Below, piece by piece: positions 17,712 through 25,495 of a stretch of 64,000 nt of DNA. Source of the DNA: Streptomyces sp. 130. GTDB taxonomy: Bacteria > Actinomycetota > Actinomycetes > Streptomycetales > Streptomycetaceae. Each line of letters opens with the position of its first letter. Position 1 is the first letter of the stretch. The position numbers were made by a program, and so were the translations under genes. The DNA lies in the NCBI RefSeq assembly GCF_007096885.1, contig NZ_VJNO01000002.1, forward strand, positions 310,001 to 374,000, given 5' to 3'. The notes under the pieces were generated by a model. It saw only the letters and a list, made by a program, of their open reading frames with translations. It ran no database searches and was not told where the DNA came from.

Positions 17712-18909
17712 GGTCCAGCGCCAGCCGGTAGCCGCGCTTGACGACCGTCTGGATCAGCCGGGGCGCCCCGAGCGCGGTGCGGAGCCTGGCCATCGCGGTC
17801 TCGACCGCGTGCTCGTCGGTGCCGCTGCCGGGCAGGGCGCGCAGCAGGTCGGCACGCGAGACCACCCAGCCGGGGCGCCGGGCCAGGGTGTGCAGCAGGG
17901 CCATCCCGGCGGGCGGGACCGCGCGCAGCTCGTCGTCCACCAGGACGGCGTGGCCCCGGATCTCGACGCGGTGGCCGGCGACGGGCAGCCTGCGGGCGCG
18001 GGCGGGCAGCTCGCGGCAGATGAGCTGGACGAGCGGGCCGAGCCGGAAGCGCTCCGGCTGGACGGTGTCGATCCCGCGCGCCTGCAACGGCACGGCGGTG
18101 ACCGGTCCGACGCAGGCCGGCACGATGCCGCCGCGCAGCGCCGTGACGACCTCGGTGAGCAGTCCGCGTTCCTCGGCGCGGCCGAGCAGCGAGGCCGCGG
18201 CCGGGGCGCTGGTGAAGGTCAGCGCGTCCAGGGCGCGGGCGGCTGTCAGGTCGAGGAGCCGGTCCAGGGGCGCGATGTCCTCCGGCGGCATCCAGCGGTA
18301 GACGGGGACGCCGACCACCTCGGCGCCGGCCTCGCGCAGCGCCTCCACGAAGCCGGGGAGGGGTTCGCCGTGCAGCTGGAGCGCGACGCGGCGGCCCTCG
18401 ACCCCCTCCTCCAGGAGCCGTTCCAGGACCTCGGCCATGGATTCGGAGGCCGGGGACCATGCCTCGGTCAGCCCGGCGGCGCGGACCGCGCCCTTCACCT
18501 TGGGGCCGCGCGCCAGGAGTTCGACCCCGCGCAGGGTGTCCAGGAGCCGGTCGCCGATGCCCCAGCCGTCGGCCGCCTCGATCCAGCCGCGGAAGCCGAT
18601 CGCGGTGGTGGCGACGACCACGTCGGGCTTCTCGGTGACCAGCCGCTCGGTCGCGGCGAGCAGTTCGCCGTCGTCGGCGAGCGGCACGATCCGCAGGGCC
18701 GGCGCGTGCACCACCGTGGCACCCCGGCGCCGCAGCAGGGCGCCCAGCTCCTCCGCCCGGCGTGCGGCGGTGACCCCGACCGTGAAACCCGCGAGGGGCC
18801 CGTGCGGTGCGTCGTCGTGCTGTCGGTCGTCGTGCTGTCCGTCGTGCATGAGGTCTACCCGGCTCTCGTCCCGCTGCTGCTCGATGGTGCGGAGGTCCGA
18901 GCCTGCCAA
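17680..18909 (-). CDS. nnaR: Uroporphyrinogen-III synthase-like/OmpR-type DNA-binding regulator
   Basis: About 409 residues. The N-terminal 270 resemble uroporphyrinogen-III synthase (FTVGVTAARRAEELGALLRR, TFTSAPAAASLLGRA, CVGPVTAVPLQARG). The C-terminal 95 form an OmpR/PhoB winged-helix domain (AVETAMARLRTAL, IQTVVKRGYRL). This is the architecture of NnaR, which as I recall is a co-activator with GlnR of nitrate/nitrite assimilation genes in actinobacteria. Its place just downstream of narK supports that. The HemD-like part may be sensory, not enzymatic. The start is uncertain: TTG 18909 gives a His/Asp-rich leader, while ATG 18848 (MHDGQHDD) is an alternative. The 3' end carries tandem repeats. 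Confidence 0.85.
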   Translation of the reverse strand: MAGSDLRTIEQQRDESRVDLMHDGQHDDRQHDDAPHGPLAGFTVGVTAARRAEELGALLRRRGATVVHAPALRIVPLADDGELLAATERLVTEKPDVVVATTAIGFRGWIEAADGWGIGDRLLDTLRGVELLARGPKVKGAVRAAGLTEAWSPASESMAEVLERLLEEGVEGRRVALQLHGEPLPGFVEALREAGAEVVGVPVYRWMPPEDIAPLDRLLDLTAARALDALTFTSAPAAASLLGRAEERGLLTEVVTALRGGIVPACVGPVTAVPLQARGIDTVQPERFRLGPLVQLICRELPARARRLPVAGHRVEIRGHAVLVDDELRAVPPAGMALLHTLARRPGWVVSRADLLRALPGSGTDEHAVETAMARLRTALGAPRLIQTVVKRGYRLALDPAADAAHAGA

Positions 18910-18978
18910 CGCCGCGTGACAGACCCGGTTCAGCCGTATTTCCCGCTCGTTACGTCGCCCGGCACCGCCCGTCCATCA

Positions 18979-20310
18979 TCACACCCCGGCATGACCGAGC
19001 CGGGGCTTCGCCGGTACGGCCGCGGCGCGGCGAAGGTATACCGCCCAGGTGAGCGCCGAGCACACCGCGTAGAAGGCGAGGAAGGACCAGAAGGCCGCCG
19101 TGCCCGTGCCCGAGGTCTGGAAGGACTGCCGGAAGGCCAGGTTGACGCCGAGACCGCCGAGCGCGCCGACCGCGCCGATCAGTCCCATCGCGGCGCCGGA
19201 GATCCGCCGCCCCCGGGCCACCGCCTCCTCGCCGCGCAGCCCCTGGGCGACGGCCCGGGCGTGGAAGACGCCCGGGATCATCTTGTACGTCGACCCGTTG
19301 CCGAGCCCGGACAGCGCGAACAGGGCGGTGAAGCCGACGAGGAAGACGGTCAGCGAGGCGATCCGGGAGGCGTACACGACGACTCCGGTCGCGGCGGCCA
19401 TGGCGGCGAAGTTGACGAGGGTGATGCGCGCCCCGCCGTACCGGTCGGCGAGCCATCCGCCGACGGGGCGGATCAGCGAGCCGAGCAGCGGGCCGATGAA
19501 GGTGAGCGAGGCCGCCTGCAGCGGGGTCCGGCCGAACTGGGTCTGGAGGACCAGCCCGAAGGCGAAGCTGTAGCCGATGAAGGAGCCGAAGGTGCCGATG
19601 TAGAGGACCGCCATGATCCAGGTGTGCCGGTCGCGCACCGCCTCCCGCGCGGCCCCGGTGTCGTTGCGCACCGGCGCCAGGTTGTCCATGAAGCGCGCGG
19701 CGCACCCGGCGGCGAGCAGGATCAGCGGGATGTACGCGGCGAGCACGATCCTCGGGTGCGTGGCTCCGGCCGTCCCGATGACCAGGAGCCCGGCCAGCTG
19801 GACCACGGGCACGCCGATGTTGCCGCCGCCCGCGTTGAGCCCGAGCGCCCAGCCCTTCCGGCGCAGCGGGAAGAAGGCGTTGATGTTCGTCATGGACGAG
19901 GCGAAGTTGCCGCCCCCGATGCCGGTCAGCGCGGAGACGGCGAGGAAGGTGCCGTAGGAGGTGCCCGGCTCCATCACGACGAGGGCGGCGATCGTCGGGA
20001 CGAGCAGGGTGAGCGCGCTGAACACCGTCCAGTTCCGGCCGCCGAACCGGGCGACCGCGAAGGTGTACGGCACCCGGACGACGGCCCCGACCAGGGTCGC
20101 GGTGGAGATCAGGAAGAACTTCCCGGCCGGGTCGACCCCGTACTCGGGCCCCATGAAGAGCACCATCACCGACCACAGGGTCCAGACGGAGAAGCCGATG
20201 TGTTCGGAGAGGACGGAGAACCAGAGGTTGCGGCGGGCGACGCGCTCGCCGGTCTCCCGCCAGAAGGTCTCGTCCTCCGGGTCCCAGTGCTCGATCCAAC
20301 GGCCTGCCAT
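18979..20310 (-). CDS. narK: Nitrate/nitrite transporter, major facilitator superfamily
   Basis: A 443-residue membrane protein with about 12 hydrophobic segments. The NarK/NasA signatures are visible: ALTGIGGGNFASSMTNINAF and WALGLNAGGGNIGVPVVQLAG, the two Gly-rich nitrate signature helices near residues 135 and 165. It imports nitrate or exports nitrite. I choose ATG 20310 because GGAGG lies 6 nt upstream; a GTG directly before it sits too close. It is 69 bp upstream of nnaR on the same strand, probably an operon. A GlnR-like box lies upstream at 20362-20377. Confidence 0.92.
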   Translation of the reverse strand: MAGRWIEHWDPEDETFWRETGERVARRNLWFSVLSEHIGFSVWTLWSVMVLFMGPEYGVDPAGKFFLISTATLVGAVVRVPYTFAVARFGGRNWTVFSALTLLVPTIAALVVMEPGTSYGTFLAVSALTGIGGGNFASSMTNINAFFPLRRKGWALGLNAGGGNIGVPVVQLAGLLVIGTAGATHPRIVLAAYIPLILLAAGCAARFMDNLAPVRNDTGAAREAVRDRHTWIMAVLYIGTFGSFIGYSFAFGLVLQTQFGRTPLQAASLTFIGPLLGSLIRPVGGWLADRYGGARITLVNFAAMAAATGVVVYASRIASLTVFLVGFTALFALSGLGNGSTYKMIPGVFHARAVAQGLRGEEAVARGRRISGAAMGLIGAVGALGGLGVNLAFRQSFQTSGTGTAAFWSFLAFYAVCSALTWAVYLRRAAAVPAKPRLGHAGV

Positions 20311-20345
20311 CACGCGCCTCCACGGGTGGTCGGGGTGTCGTCCCG

Positions 20346-20377
20346 AACCTAGGAAGCGCGCGTTTCGGTGCCGTGCC
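20346..20377 (-). promoter_or_regulatory. narK promoter region: GlnR-like box and -10 hexamer
   Basis: On the minus strand GGCAC-N6-GAAAC (20362-20377) matches the GlnR half-site pattern gTnAc-n6-GaAAc at 9 of 10 positions. TAGGTT (20346-20351) downstream fits a -10 box. There is no good -35, as expected for an activator-dependent promoter. The site is 52-67 bp from the narK start. Confidence 0.5.
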
Positions 20378-20404
20378 GCGAGGTGGACCGGTGGGCAACC
20401 TTGC

Positions 20405-20434
20405 GCTCACCGGGCCGGGCCGGGCCCGGTGAGC
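20405..20434 (-). terminator. Terminator after the mat-linked acyltransferase
   Basis: A perfect 12-bp stem (gctcaccgggcc with ggcccggtgagc) and 6-nt loop, beginning 6 bp after the acyltransferase stop codon at 20441. Confidence 0.8.
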
Positions 20435-20440
20435 GGCCGG

Positions 20441-21682
20441 TCACGTACGGGCGCGGGCGGCACCGTTGGGCCAGAGCCTGGGGCGGCGCCTGGCGGCGAG
20501 GTCCTCGACCCAGCCGACGGCGAGGATCATCAGCCCGATCAGCGGCCAGACGATGATCAGCGCGAGCGCGTTGTCCGCGCGGTCGATGTAGGTGCCGAGG
20601 TGGTCGCCGACCCAGGGCACGTCCCACAGCAGGTCGATGATCGGGAAGGTGGCCATCAGCAGCATGTTGTGCCACAGGTAGATGGTGACCGCCCGGTTGT
20701 TGGCGAGGGTGACCAGGCTGTCCCACCCGGCCAGCCGGCCCGGCAGCTCCCGCCAGGAGGGGGCGTACTGGAGCAGGATCATGCAGAACCCGAGCGACCA
20801 GGTGGCCTGGGCGAGCGGGATCTCGTCCAGGTTCCAGCCCTCCTCGGTGAGGTGGTGGGCGCCCCACCACAGCCCGAAGGCCATCAGCATCGCGGCCAGC
20901 GACACGGCGAGGTAGCGCGGGACGGTCTTCAGCAGCCCGTCGTGGTGCGCGAAGCCGAGAATCCAGCAGGAGCCGAAGACCGCGAAGTCCACCAGGCCCT
21001 CACCGGTCGCGCCCGGCACGGTGACCAGGCCGGTGCCGATGACGGCGGTGAGCCCGACGGGGGCGAGCAGGGTGACCCAGGGCAGCTTCCGGAACGCCTT
21101 GAGCAGCAGCGGCGAGGCCAGCACGAACCACAGGTAGGCGCGGATGTACCAGAGCGGCCCGATGCCCTGCTCGGCCCAGGAGGTCTCCAGCCAGCCGCCC
21201 TCGGAGCCGTTCTCCCAGGGGAAGGGCGGGGCGCCGACCGGCAGGATGTAGCAGCCCAGCTTGAGGAACCACCAGACGCCCTCCTCGCGCACCGGCTTCC
21301 AGCCGAGCGCGAAGACCACGGGCACGACGACGGCCGCGAACGCCCACATGGGCGGCAGCAGCCTGCGTACGCGGGAGCGGATCACGCTCCACGCGGGCCG
21401 GGCCAGCGACCGGGCCATCAGCGATCCGGCCAGGGCGAACATGACGCCCATGGACGGGAACACGACGGTCAGCCAGGCCCAGCCGAAGAGGTGGAAGACG
21501 ACGACCCGGACGAGCGCGACGGCCCGCAGCAGGTCGAGGTAGCGGTCCCGGCCGGCCTTGGCGGGCGCGGGGGCCGGCGCGTCGGCCGGGGCGGGCCCGG
21601 CGGGGGCGGGCACCACCACGCGCAGCGCCATGGTCTGCTCGTCCGGGCGCGGCTCCCCGTACGACTGCTGTGGGTGCGTCAT
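20441..21682 (-). CDS. Membrane acyltransferase, acyltransferase 3 family
   Basis: A 413-residue integral membrane protein with about ten hydrophobic helices. It has the acyltransferase-3 opening RDRYLDLLRAVALVRVVVFH and an SWAEQGIGPLWYIRAYLWF segment. Such proteins O-acylate (often acetylate or succinylate) extracellular polysaccharides. The first 40 residues are a Pro/Ala-rich cytoplasmic tail. The ATG at 21682 overlaps the matB stop by 4 bp (ATGA), so it is co-translated with matB. I infer that it decorates the PNAG polymer made by MatB. A terminator follows directly. Confidence 0.85.
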   Translation of the reverse strand: MTHPQQSYGEPRPDEQTMALRVVVPAPAGPAPADAPAPAPAKAGRDRYLDLLRAVALVRVVVFHLFGWAWLTVVFPSMGVMFALAGSLMARSLARPAWSVIRSRVRRLLPPMWAFAAVVVPVVFALGWKPVREEGVWWFLKLGCYILPVGAPPFPWENGSEGGWLETSWAEQGIGPLWYIRAYLWFVLASPLLLKAFRKLPWVTLLAPVGLTAVIGTGLVTVPGATGEGLVDFAVFGSCWILGFAHHDGLLKTVPRYLAVSLAAMLMAFGLWWGAHHLTEEGWNLDEIPLAQATWSLGFCMILLQYAPSWRELPGRLAGWDSLVTLANNRAVTIYLWHNMLLMATFPIIDLLWDVPWVGDHLGTYIDRADNALALIIVWPLIGLMILAVGWVEDLAARRRPRLWPNGAARART

Positions 21683-23877
21683 GCGACGGGCCTCCGCTCG
21701 TGGGTGCGCGCCCGCTGGGACGGCATCGCGCCGGGCGCGTCCACCACCCCGGTACGACGCAGTTTCTGCCAGCGCAGCCGGCCGCCGGTGAGCGCGGTGA
21801 TCCAGGACTGGAGCAGCACCACGTACATGAGCTGCCGGTACAGGACCTGCTGGAGGGGCAGCGAGAGCAGATGCGTCATGCGCTCCCGGTCGAGCCGGAA
21901 GGCGTACGCGGCGCACACGCCCTGGACCGCGAGGACCCCGAGCCACGCGCCGACGGTCTTCTCGGTGGGCCCGAACACGAGCCCGTACAGCAGGAAGACG
22001 TCGATGAGCGGGGCGAGCAGCGGGGCGACGACCATGAACAGCGAGACGAACGGCAGTCCGACCCGGCCGAACCGGCCCGAGGGCCCGCGCTCGACGACCG
22101 CCCGGCGGTGCTTCCAGATCGCCTGCATGGTGCCGTACGACCACCGGTAGCGCTGCGACCAGAGCTGCTGCACGGTCTCCGGCGCCTCGGTCCAGGCGCG
22201 GGCGTTCTCCGCGTAGACGACGCGCCAGCCGTCCCGGTGCAGGGCCATCGTGACGTCGGTGTCCTCGGCGAGGGTGTCCTCGCTGATGCCGCCGACCCGC
22301 TCCAGTGCCTCGCGCCTGAAGGCCCCGACCGCGCCGGGGATGGTGGGCATGCAGCGCAGCACGTCGTACATGCGGCGGTCGAGGTTGAAGCCCATCACGT
22401 ACTCGATGTGCTGCCAGGCGCCGATCAGCGAGTCGCGGTTGCCGACCTTGGCGTTGCCGGCGACGGCCCCGACGCGCGGGTCGCCGAAGGGCTGCACCAG
22501 CTCGCGGACGGTGGTCGGCTCGAAGACCGTGTCGCCGTCCATCATCACGATGATGTCGTTGCGGGCGTGCGCGATGCCGTTGTTCAGGGCGGCGGGCTTG
22601 CCGGCGTTGCGCTGGCGGACCACCCGGACGTTGGGCAGCCGCATCCGCTGGACGATGTCCGCGGTGCCGTCCGTGGAGCCGTCGTCGATCACGATGACTT
22701 CGACCGGATAGTCACTTGCCAGGAGCGAACGGACCGTGTTCGCGATGCACTTCTTCTCGTTGTACGCGGGCACCAGGACGGTCACCGGGCGGGTGACGGG
22801 TTCGCCCCAGCGGAAGCCGCGTCCGCGGACCCGGCGGGCGTGGATGAAGGAGAGCACCAGCATCAGCCCGAAGCGGGCGAAGACCAGCACCCCGATCACG
22901 GCGAGCCCGGCCACCATCACATCGGTGATGTGCTCCGAGACGCCCACCGCCCAGACGAACGCCTTGCCCTTCCACAGGTCGAAGCCGGTGACCGGGGTGT
23001 GCGCGCTGGGTGCGCCGAGCGCGTCGGTGAGGTTGGCGAACTCGTACCCCCGCTTCTGCATCTGCGGCAGGAACTTCCCCAGGGCGGTGACGGTCTGGGA
23101 CCGGTCCCCTCCGGAGTCGTGCATCAGGATGATCGCGCCCTTGCCGTGCTTGGGCGTGGCCCGGTCGATGATCGCCTTGACGCCCGGCCGCTTCCAGTCC
23201 TCGCTGTCCGTGTTGTTGACGACGGTGAGGTATCCGCGGCTGCCGATGTACTGCGTGACCGGCCAGGACTTGTTGTCCATGGCGTCGGCGAACGAGGAGT
23301 AGGGCGGCCGGAAGAGCGAGGTGCGGATGCCCGCCGCCCCGGCCAGCACCAGCTGGTTCTGGGACAGCTCCCAGTCGATGCGGCCGGTGGACTGGTAGGA
23401 GAGGTCGGGGTGGTTGAAGGTGTGCAGCCCGACCTCGTGCCCCTCCTTGACCATGCGCTCGACCAGGTCCGGGTAGCGCGAGGCCATGGTGCCGGTGACG
23501 AAGAAGACCCCGTGGGCGTCGTACTTCTTCAGCTCGTCCAGCACCTTCGGCGTCCACTCCGGGTCCGGGCCGTCGTCGAAGGTCAGCACGATCCGGTGGT
23601 CCGGGATGCGCAGGGTCTTCGCGGGCTCGGTGGTGGACCGCGCGTCGATGACCGGTCCGCCCTCCAGCACCTGCTCGGGCACCCGGTCGGTCGCGACGGG
23701 GGGCCGGACGCGGAAGTCGGCGAGGATTTCGCTGTGCACGTAGCCACGCAGCATCAGCATGGCGAGCAGGGCAACGAGGAAGAGGAGCGGCAGCATGTAG
23801 CGCATGGGGAGTCTGCGCCGGCGGGTCTGCTTCTTCCGGTGGGAGTTGCGCCTGCCCCGGGGGGCAGGGGTGGTCAT
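21679..23877 (-). CDS. matB: Bifunctional polysaccharide deacetylase/glycosyltransferase (PNAG synthase)
   Basis: A 732-residue membrane protein. A basic N-terminus precedes TM1 (MLPLLFLVALLAMLML). Residues 90-290 form an extracellular CE4 deacetylase with the catalytic TFDDGPD motif, H-T-F-N-H-P and RPPYSSF. Two hydrophobic segments follow. A GT2 processive glycosyltransferase comes next (VTVLVPAYNEKK, VIDDGSTDGT, MMDGDTVFEP, AEDTDVT and the QRYRW motif), then more TM helices. The layout joins PgaB- and PgaC-like functions and matches MatB, which as I recall makes poly-beta-1,6-GlcNAc for hyphal aggregation in Streptomyces. The ATG directly follows the matA stop; its own stop overlaps the acyltransferase start. 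Confidence 0.9.
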   Translation of the reverse strand: MTTPAPRGRRNSHRKKQTRRRRLPMRYMLPLLFLVALLAMLMLRGYVHSEILADFRVRPPVATDRVPEQVLEGGPVIDARSTTEPAKTLRIPDHRIVLTFDDGPDPEWTPKVLDELKKYDAHGVFFVTGTMASRYPDLVERMVKEGHEVGLHTFNHPDLSYQSTGRIDWELSQNQLVLAGAAGIRTSLFRPPYSSFADAMDNKSWPVTQYIGSRGYLTVVNNTDSEDWKRPGVKAIIDRATPKHGKGAIILMHDSGGDRSQTVTALGKFLPQMQKRGYEFANLTDALGAPSAHTPVTGFDLWKGKAFVWAVGVSEHITDVMVAGLAVIGVLVFARFGLMLVLSFIHARRVRGRGFRWGEPVTRPVTVLVPAYNEKKCIANTVRSLLASDYPVEVIVIDDGSTDGTADIVQRMRLPNVRVVRQRNAGKPAALNNGIAHARNDIIVMMDGDTVFEPTTVRELVQPFGDPRVGAVAGNAKVGNRDSLIGAWQHIEYVMGFNLDRRMYDVLRCMPTIPGAVGAFRREALERVGGISEDTLAEDTDVTMALHRDGWRVVYAENARAWTEAPETVQQLWSQRYRWSYGTMQAIWKHRRAVVERGPSGRFGRVGLPFVSLFMVVAPLLAPLIDVFLLYGLVFGPTEKTVGAWLGVLAVQGVCAAYAFRLDRERMTHLLSLPLQQVLYRQLMYVVLLQSWITALTGGRLRWQKLRRTGVVDAPGAMPSQRARTHERRPVA

Positions 23878-24288
23878 CTAGTTGGCGCCTTCTTGTCCTT
23901 GCGCGGGGGCCGGGGACACGCCGGTGGGGAGGCCGGCGTCCGGAACCGTTGGATCGGTGCTGCCCGTGTCCTGCTGTTCCTGGTTCGAGAGCGGGAGGAA
24001 GGGGGCGCTGGAGTTGCCGCCGAGCACGGCGACGACCAGGGTCACCGCGTAACAGACGAAGACCGCGGCCAGGACCCAGCCGAACCGTCGCAGCGTCTTG
24101 CCGCGCCGGCCGCTCTCGTCCACGAAGACGGGGCCGTCGGAGTCGTCCGGAGCAGATGGTTCCGGCAGCAGCTCGGAGAGCTGCCGTCCGATTCCGTCCA
24201 GCTGGATGGTGACTTCGTTCGGCTCGTGTGTGTGCCCCGCATGGGCACCTTCACGCCAAGTTTCCACTGGTGTACGCACTTCCCCCAC
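23878..24288 (-). CDS. matA: Single-pass membrane protein of the mat operon
   Basis: A 136-residue protein with a charged cytoplasmic N-terminal half containing VTIQLDGIGRQLSELLPEP. One TM helix (LRRFGWVLAAVFVCYAVTLV region, residues 67-90) follows, then a Gln/Pro/Thr-rich outer tail of about 45 residues. It matches MatA by position and form, partner of the PNAG synthase MatB. The mechanism is unknown; it may regulate or scaffold MatB, as small PgaD-like subunits do. The start is GTG 24288 with a weak ribosome-binding site. Its TAG stop abuts the matB ATG. Confidence 0.75.
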   Translation of the reverse strand: MGEVRTPVETWREGAHAGHTHEPNEVTIQLDGIGRQLSELLPEPSAPDDSDGPVFVDESGRRGKTLRRFGWVLAAVFVCYAVTLVVAVLGGNSSAPFLPLSNQEQQDTGSTDPTVPDAGLPTGVSPAPAQGQEGAN

Positions 24289-24429
24289 TCAGGAACGGGT
24301 GCGCGCAACTGCCCCTGTCGTGTGTCGCCGGACGGGCCCCCACCTCGTCCACGCGCCCCCTACCACAGTGCACCCGGGCCATGAATGTAGCGCACGCCCG
24401 GCCTCCGGGCACACCCGGAGGCACAAACA

Positions 24430-24466
24430 GCGAGGACCCCGCTGCCGGTGGCAGCGGGGTCCTCGC
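24430..24466 (-). terminator. ssrA terminator
   Basis: A perfect 17-bp stem (gcgaggaccccgctgcc with ggcagcggggtcctcgc) and 3-nt loop, starting 15 bp past the 3' end of the tmRNA on the minus strand. It also separates ssrA from matA. Confidence 0.9.
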
Positions 24467-24480
24467 TCACATGGGAATTG

Positions 24481-24865
24481 TGGAGATGGCGGGAATCGAA
24501 CCCGCGTCCAACGGTGCGGAACCAGGGCTTCTCCGAGTGCAGTCCGCTACGCTTTTCTCGGCCTCGGAGGTCACACGGACAAGCCTCCGACAGGCCCAGT
24601 CACTGTTTGATTTCCTTCTGAGCCCCGTGACCGGACTCAGAAGTTTAGATCCCTTGATGATGCCAGGATCCGGGTCGGGATCACCCCCGGGCTGACACTC
24701 CGCAGAGTCTTCGCTTAGCTGCTAATTAGGCAGCGAGGGCGAAGGCGGAGGAATCGCGCTTGGAATTGGCGATTATTGGTTGCGACATATGGTTTACGAG
24801 ATCATTGCCGCTTCCTCGACTCGCTTCCCCTGCTTCGACATCCGCTGTCGAAACCGATCATCCCC
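24481..24865 (-). ncRNA. ssrA: Transfer-messenger RNA (tmRNA)
   Basis: About 385 nt. The 5' end GGGGAUG pairs with CAUCUCC at the 3' end to form the acceptor stem. The T-arm carries GGTTCGATTCC (read on the plus strand as ggaatcgaacc at about 24492). CCA is not encoded. The tag reading frame (24726-24770) encodes ANSKRDSSAFALAA then TAA. It rescues stalled ribosomes with SmpB, whose gene lies 124 bp upstream. A strong terminator follows at 24430-24466 and a sigma-R-like promoter lies at 24927-24952. Confidence 0.97.
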
Positions 24866-24926
24866 ATGTTGTGTTTTCAAGGTGGTGCCACACCCTCGAC
24901 GGGGTGTGCCGCCATCGTACGTGACC

Positions 24927-24952
24927 AACGCGGGCCGATGCCAGCGTATTCC
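24927..24952 (-). promoter_or_regulatory. Sigma-R-like promoter of ssrA
   Basis: GGAAT-N18-GTT on the minus strand, between smpB and ssrA, matching the sigma-R consensus except for the outermost G. A transcript from here would carry about 50 nt of 5' precursor before the mature tmRNA end at 24865, to be trimmed by RNase P. As I recall, ssrA is a reported sigma-R target in S. coelicolor. Confidence 0.55.
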
Positions 24953-24988
24953 TCCCGGAGGGGCCGGCGGCGGGTGCCGGCCTCGGGA

Positions 24989-25477
24989 TCAGGCGCTCCG
25001 CTGGCGGCGGCGGGCCGCCGCGATGGCGCGGTTCGTCTCCCTGGTGTCCTGCTTCTCGCGCAGCGCCTGCCGCTTGTCGTACTCCTTCTTGCCCTTCGCG
25101 AGCGCGATCTCGGCCTTGACCCGGCCGTTCACGAAGTACAGCGAGAGCGGCACGATGGTGTGGCCGGTCTCCTGCGACTTCGACTCCAGCTTGTCGATCT
25201 CGGCCCGGTGCATCAGCAGCTTGCGCTTGCGCTTGGCGGAGTGGTTGGTCCAGGTGCCCTGGACGTACTCCGGGACGTGGATGTTGTGCAGCCACGCCTC
25301 GCCGCCGTCGATCTGGACGAAGCCGTCGACCAGGGAGGCCCGGCCCAGGCGGAGCGATTTGACCTCGGTGCCCATGAGCACGAGCCCGCACTCGTAGGTG
25401 TCGAGGATGGTGTAGTCGTGGCGCGCCTTCTTGTTCTGCGCGATGAGCTTGCGCCCGGTGTCCTTTTCCTTAGCCAT
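24989..25477 (-). CDS. smpB: SsrA-binding protein SmpB
   Basis: A 162-residue RNA-binding protein that carries tmRNA to stalled ribosomes. It has [20 protein letters not shown] at the N-terminus, [17 protein letters not shown], a VPEYVQG segment, and the basic C-terminal tail [20 protein letters not shown] that mimics mRNA in the ribosome channel. The ATG at 25477 lies 18 nt after the S41 protease stop. The gene sits directly upstream of its RNA partner. Confidence 0.97.
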   Translation of the reverse strand: MAKEKDTGRKLIAQNKKARHDYTILDTYECGLVLMGTEVKSLRLGRASLVDGFVQIDGGEAWLHNIHVPEYVQGTWTNHSAKRKRKLLMHRAEIDKLESKSQETGHTIVPLSLYFVNGRVKAEIALAKGKKEYDKRQALREKQDTRETNRAIAAARRRQRSA

Positions 25478-25495
25478 AGTGCGGCCATTTTCGCA

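Noticed and set aside
16258-20352. Plus-strand open frame of about 1360 codons across the GNAT, nnaR and narK region
   Set aside because: It runs through repeats and antisense to three supported genes; composition is Arg/Gly/Pro/Ala-rich as expected of a shadow frame.
24488-24520. tRNA-like T-arm (ggaatcgaacc on the plus strand)
   Set aside because: It belongs to the 3' tRNA-like domain of the tmRNA. No complete cloverleaf with an anticodon is present.
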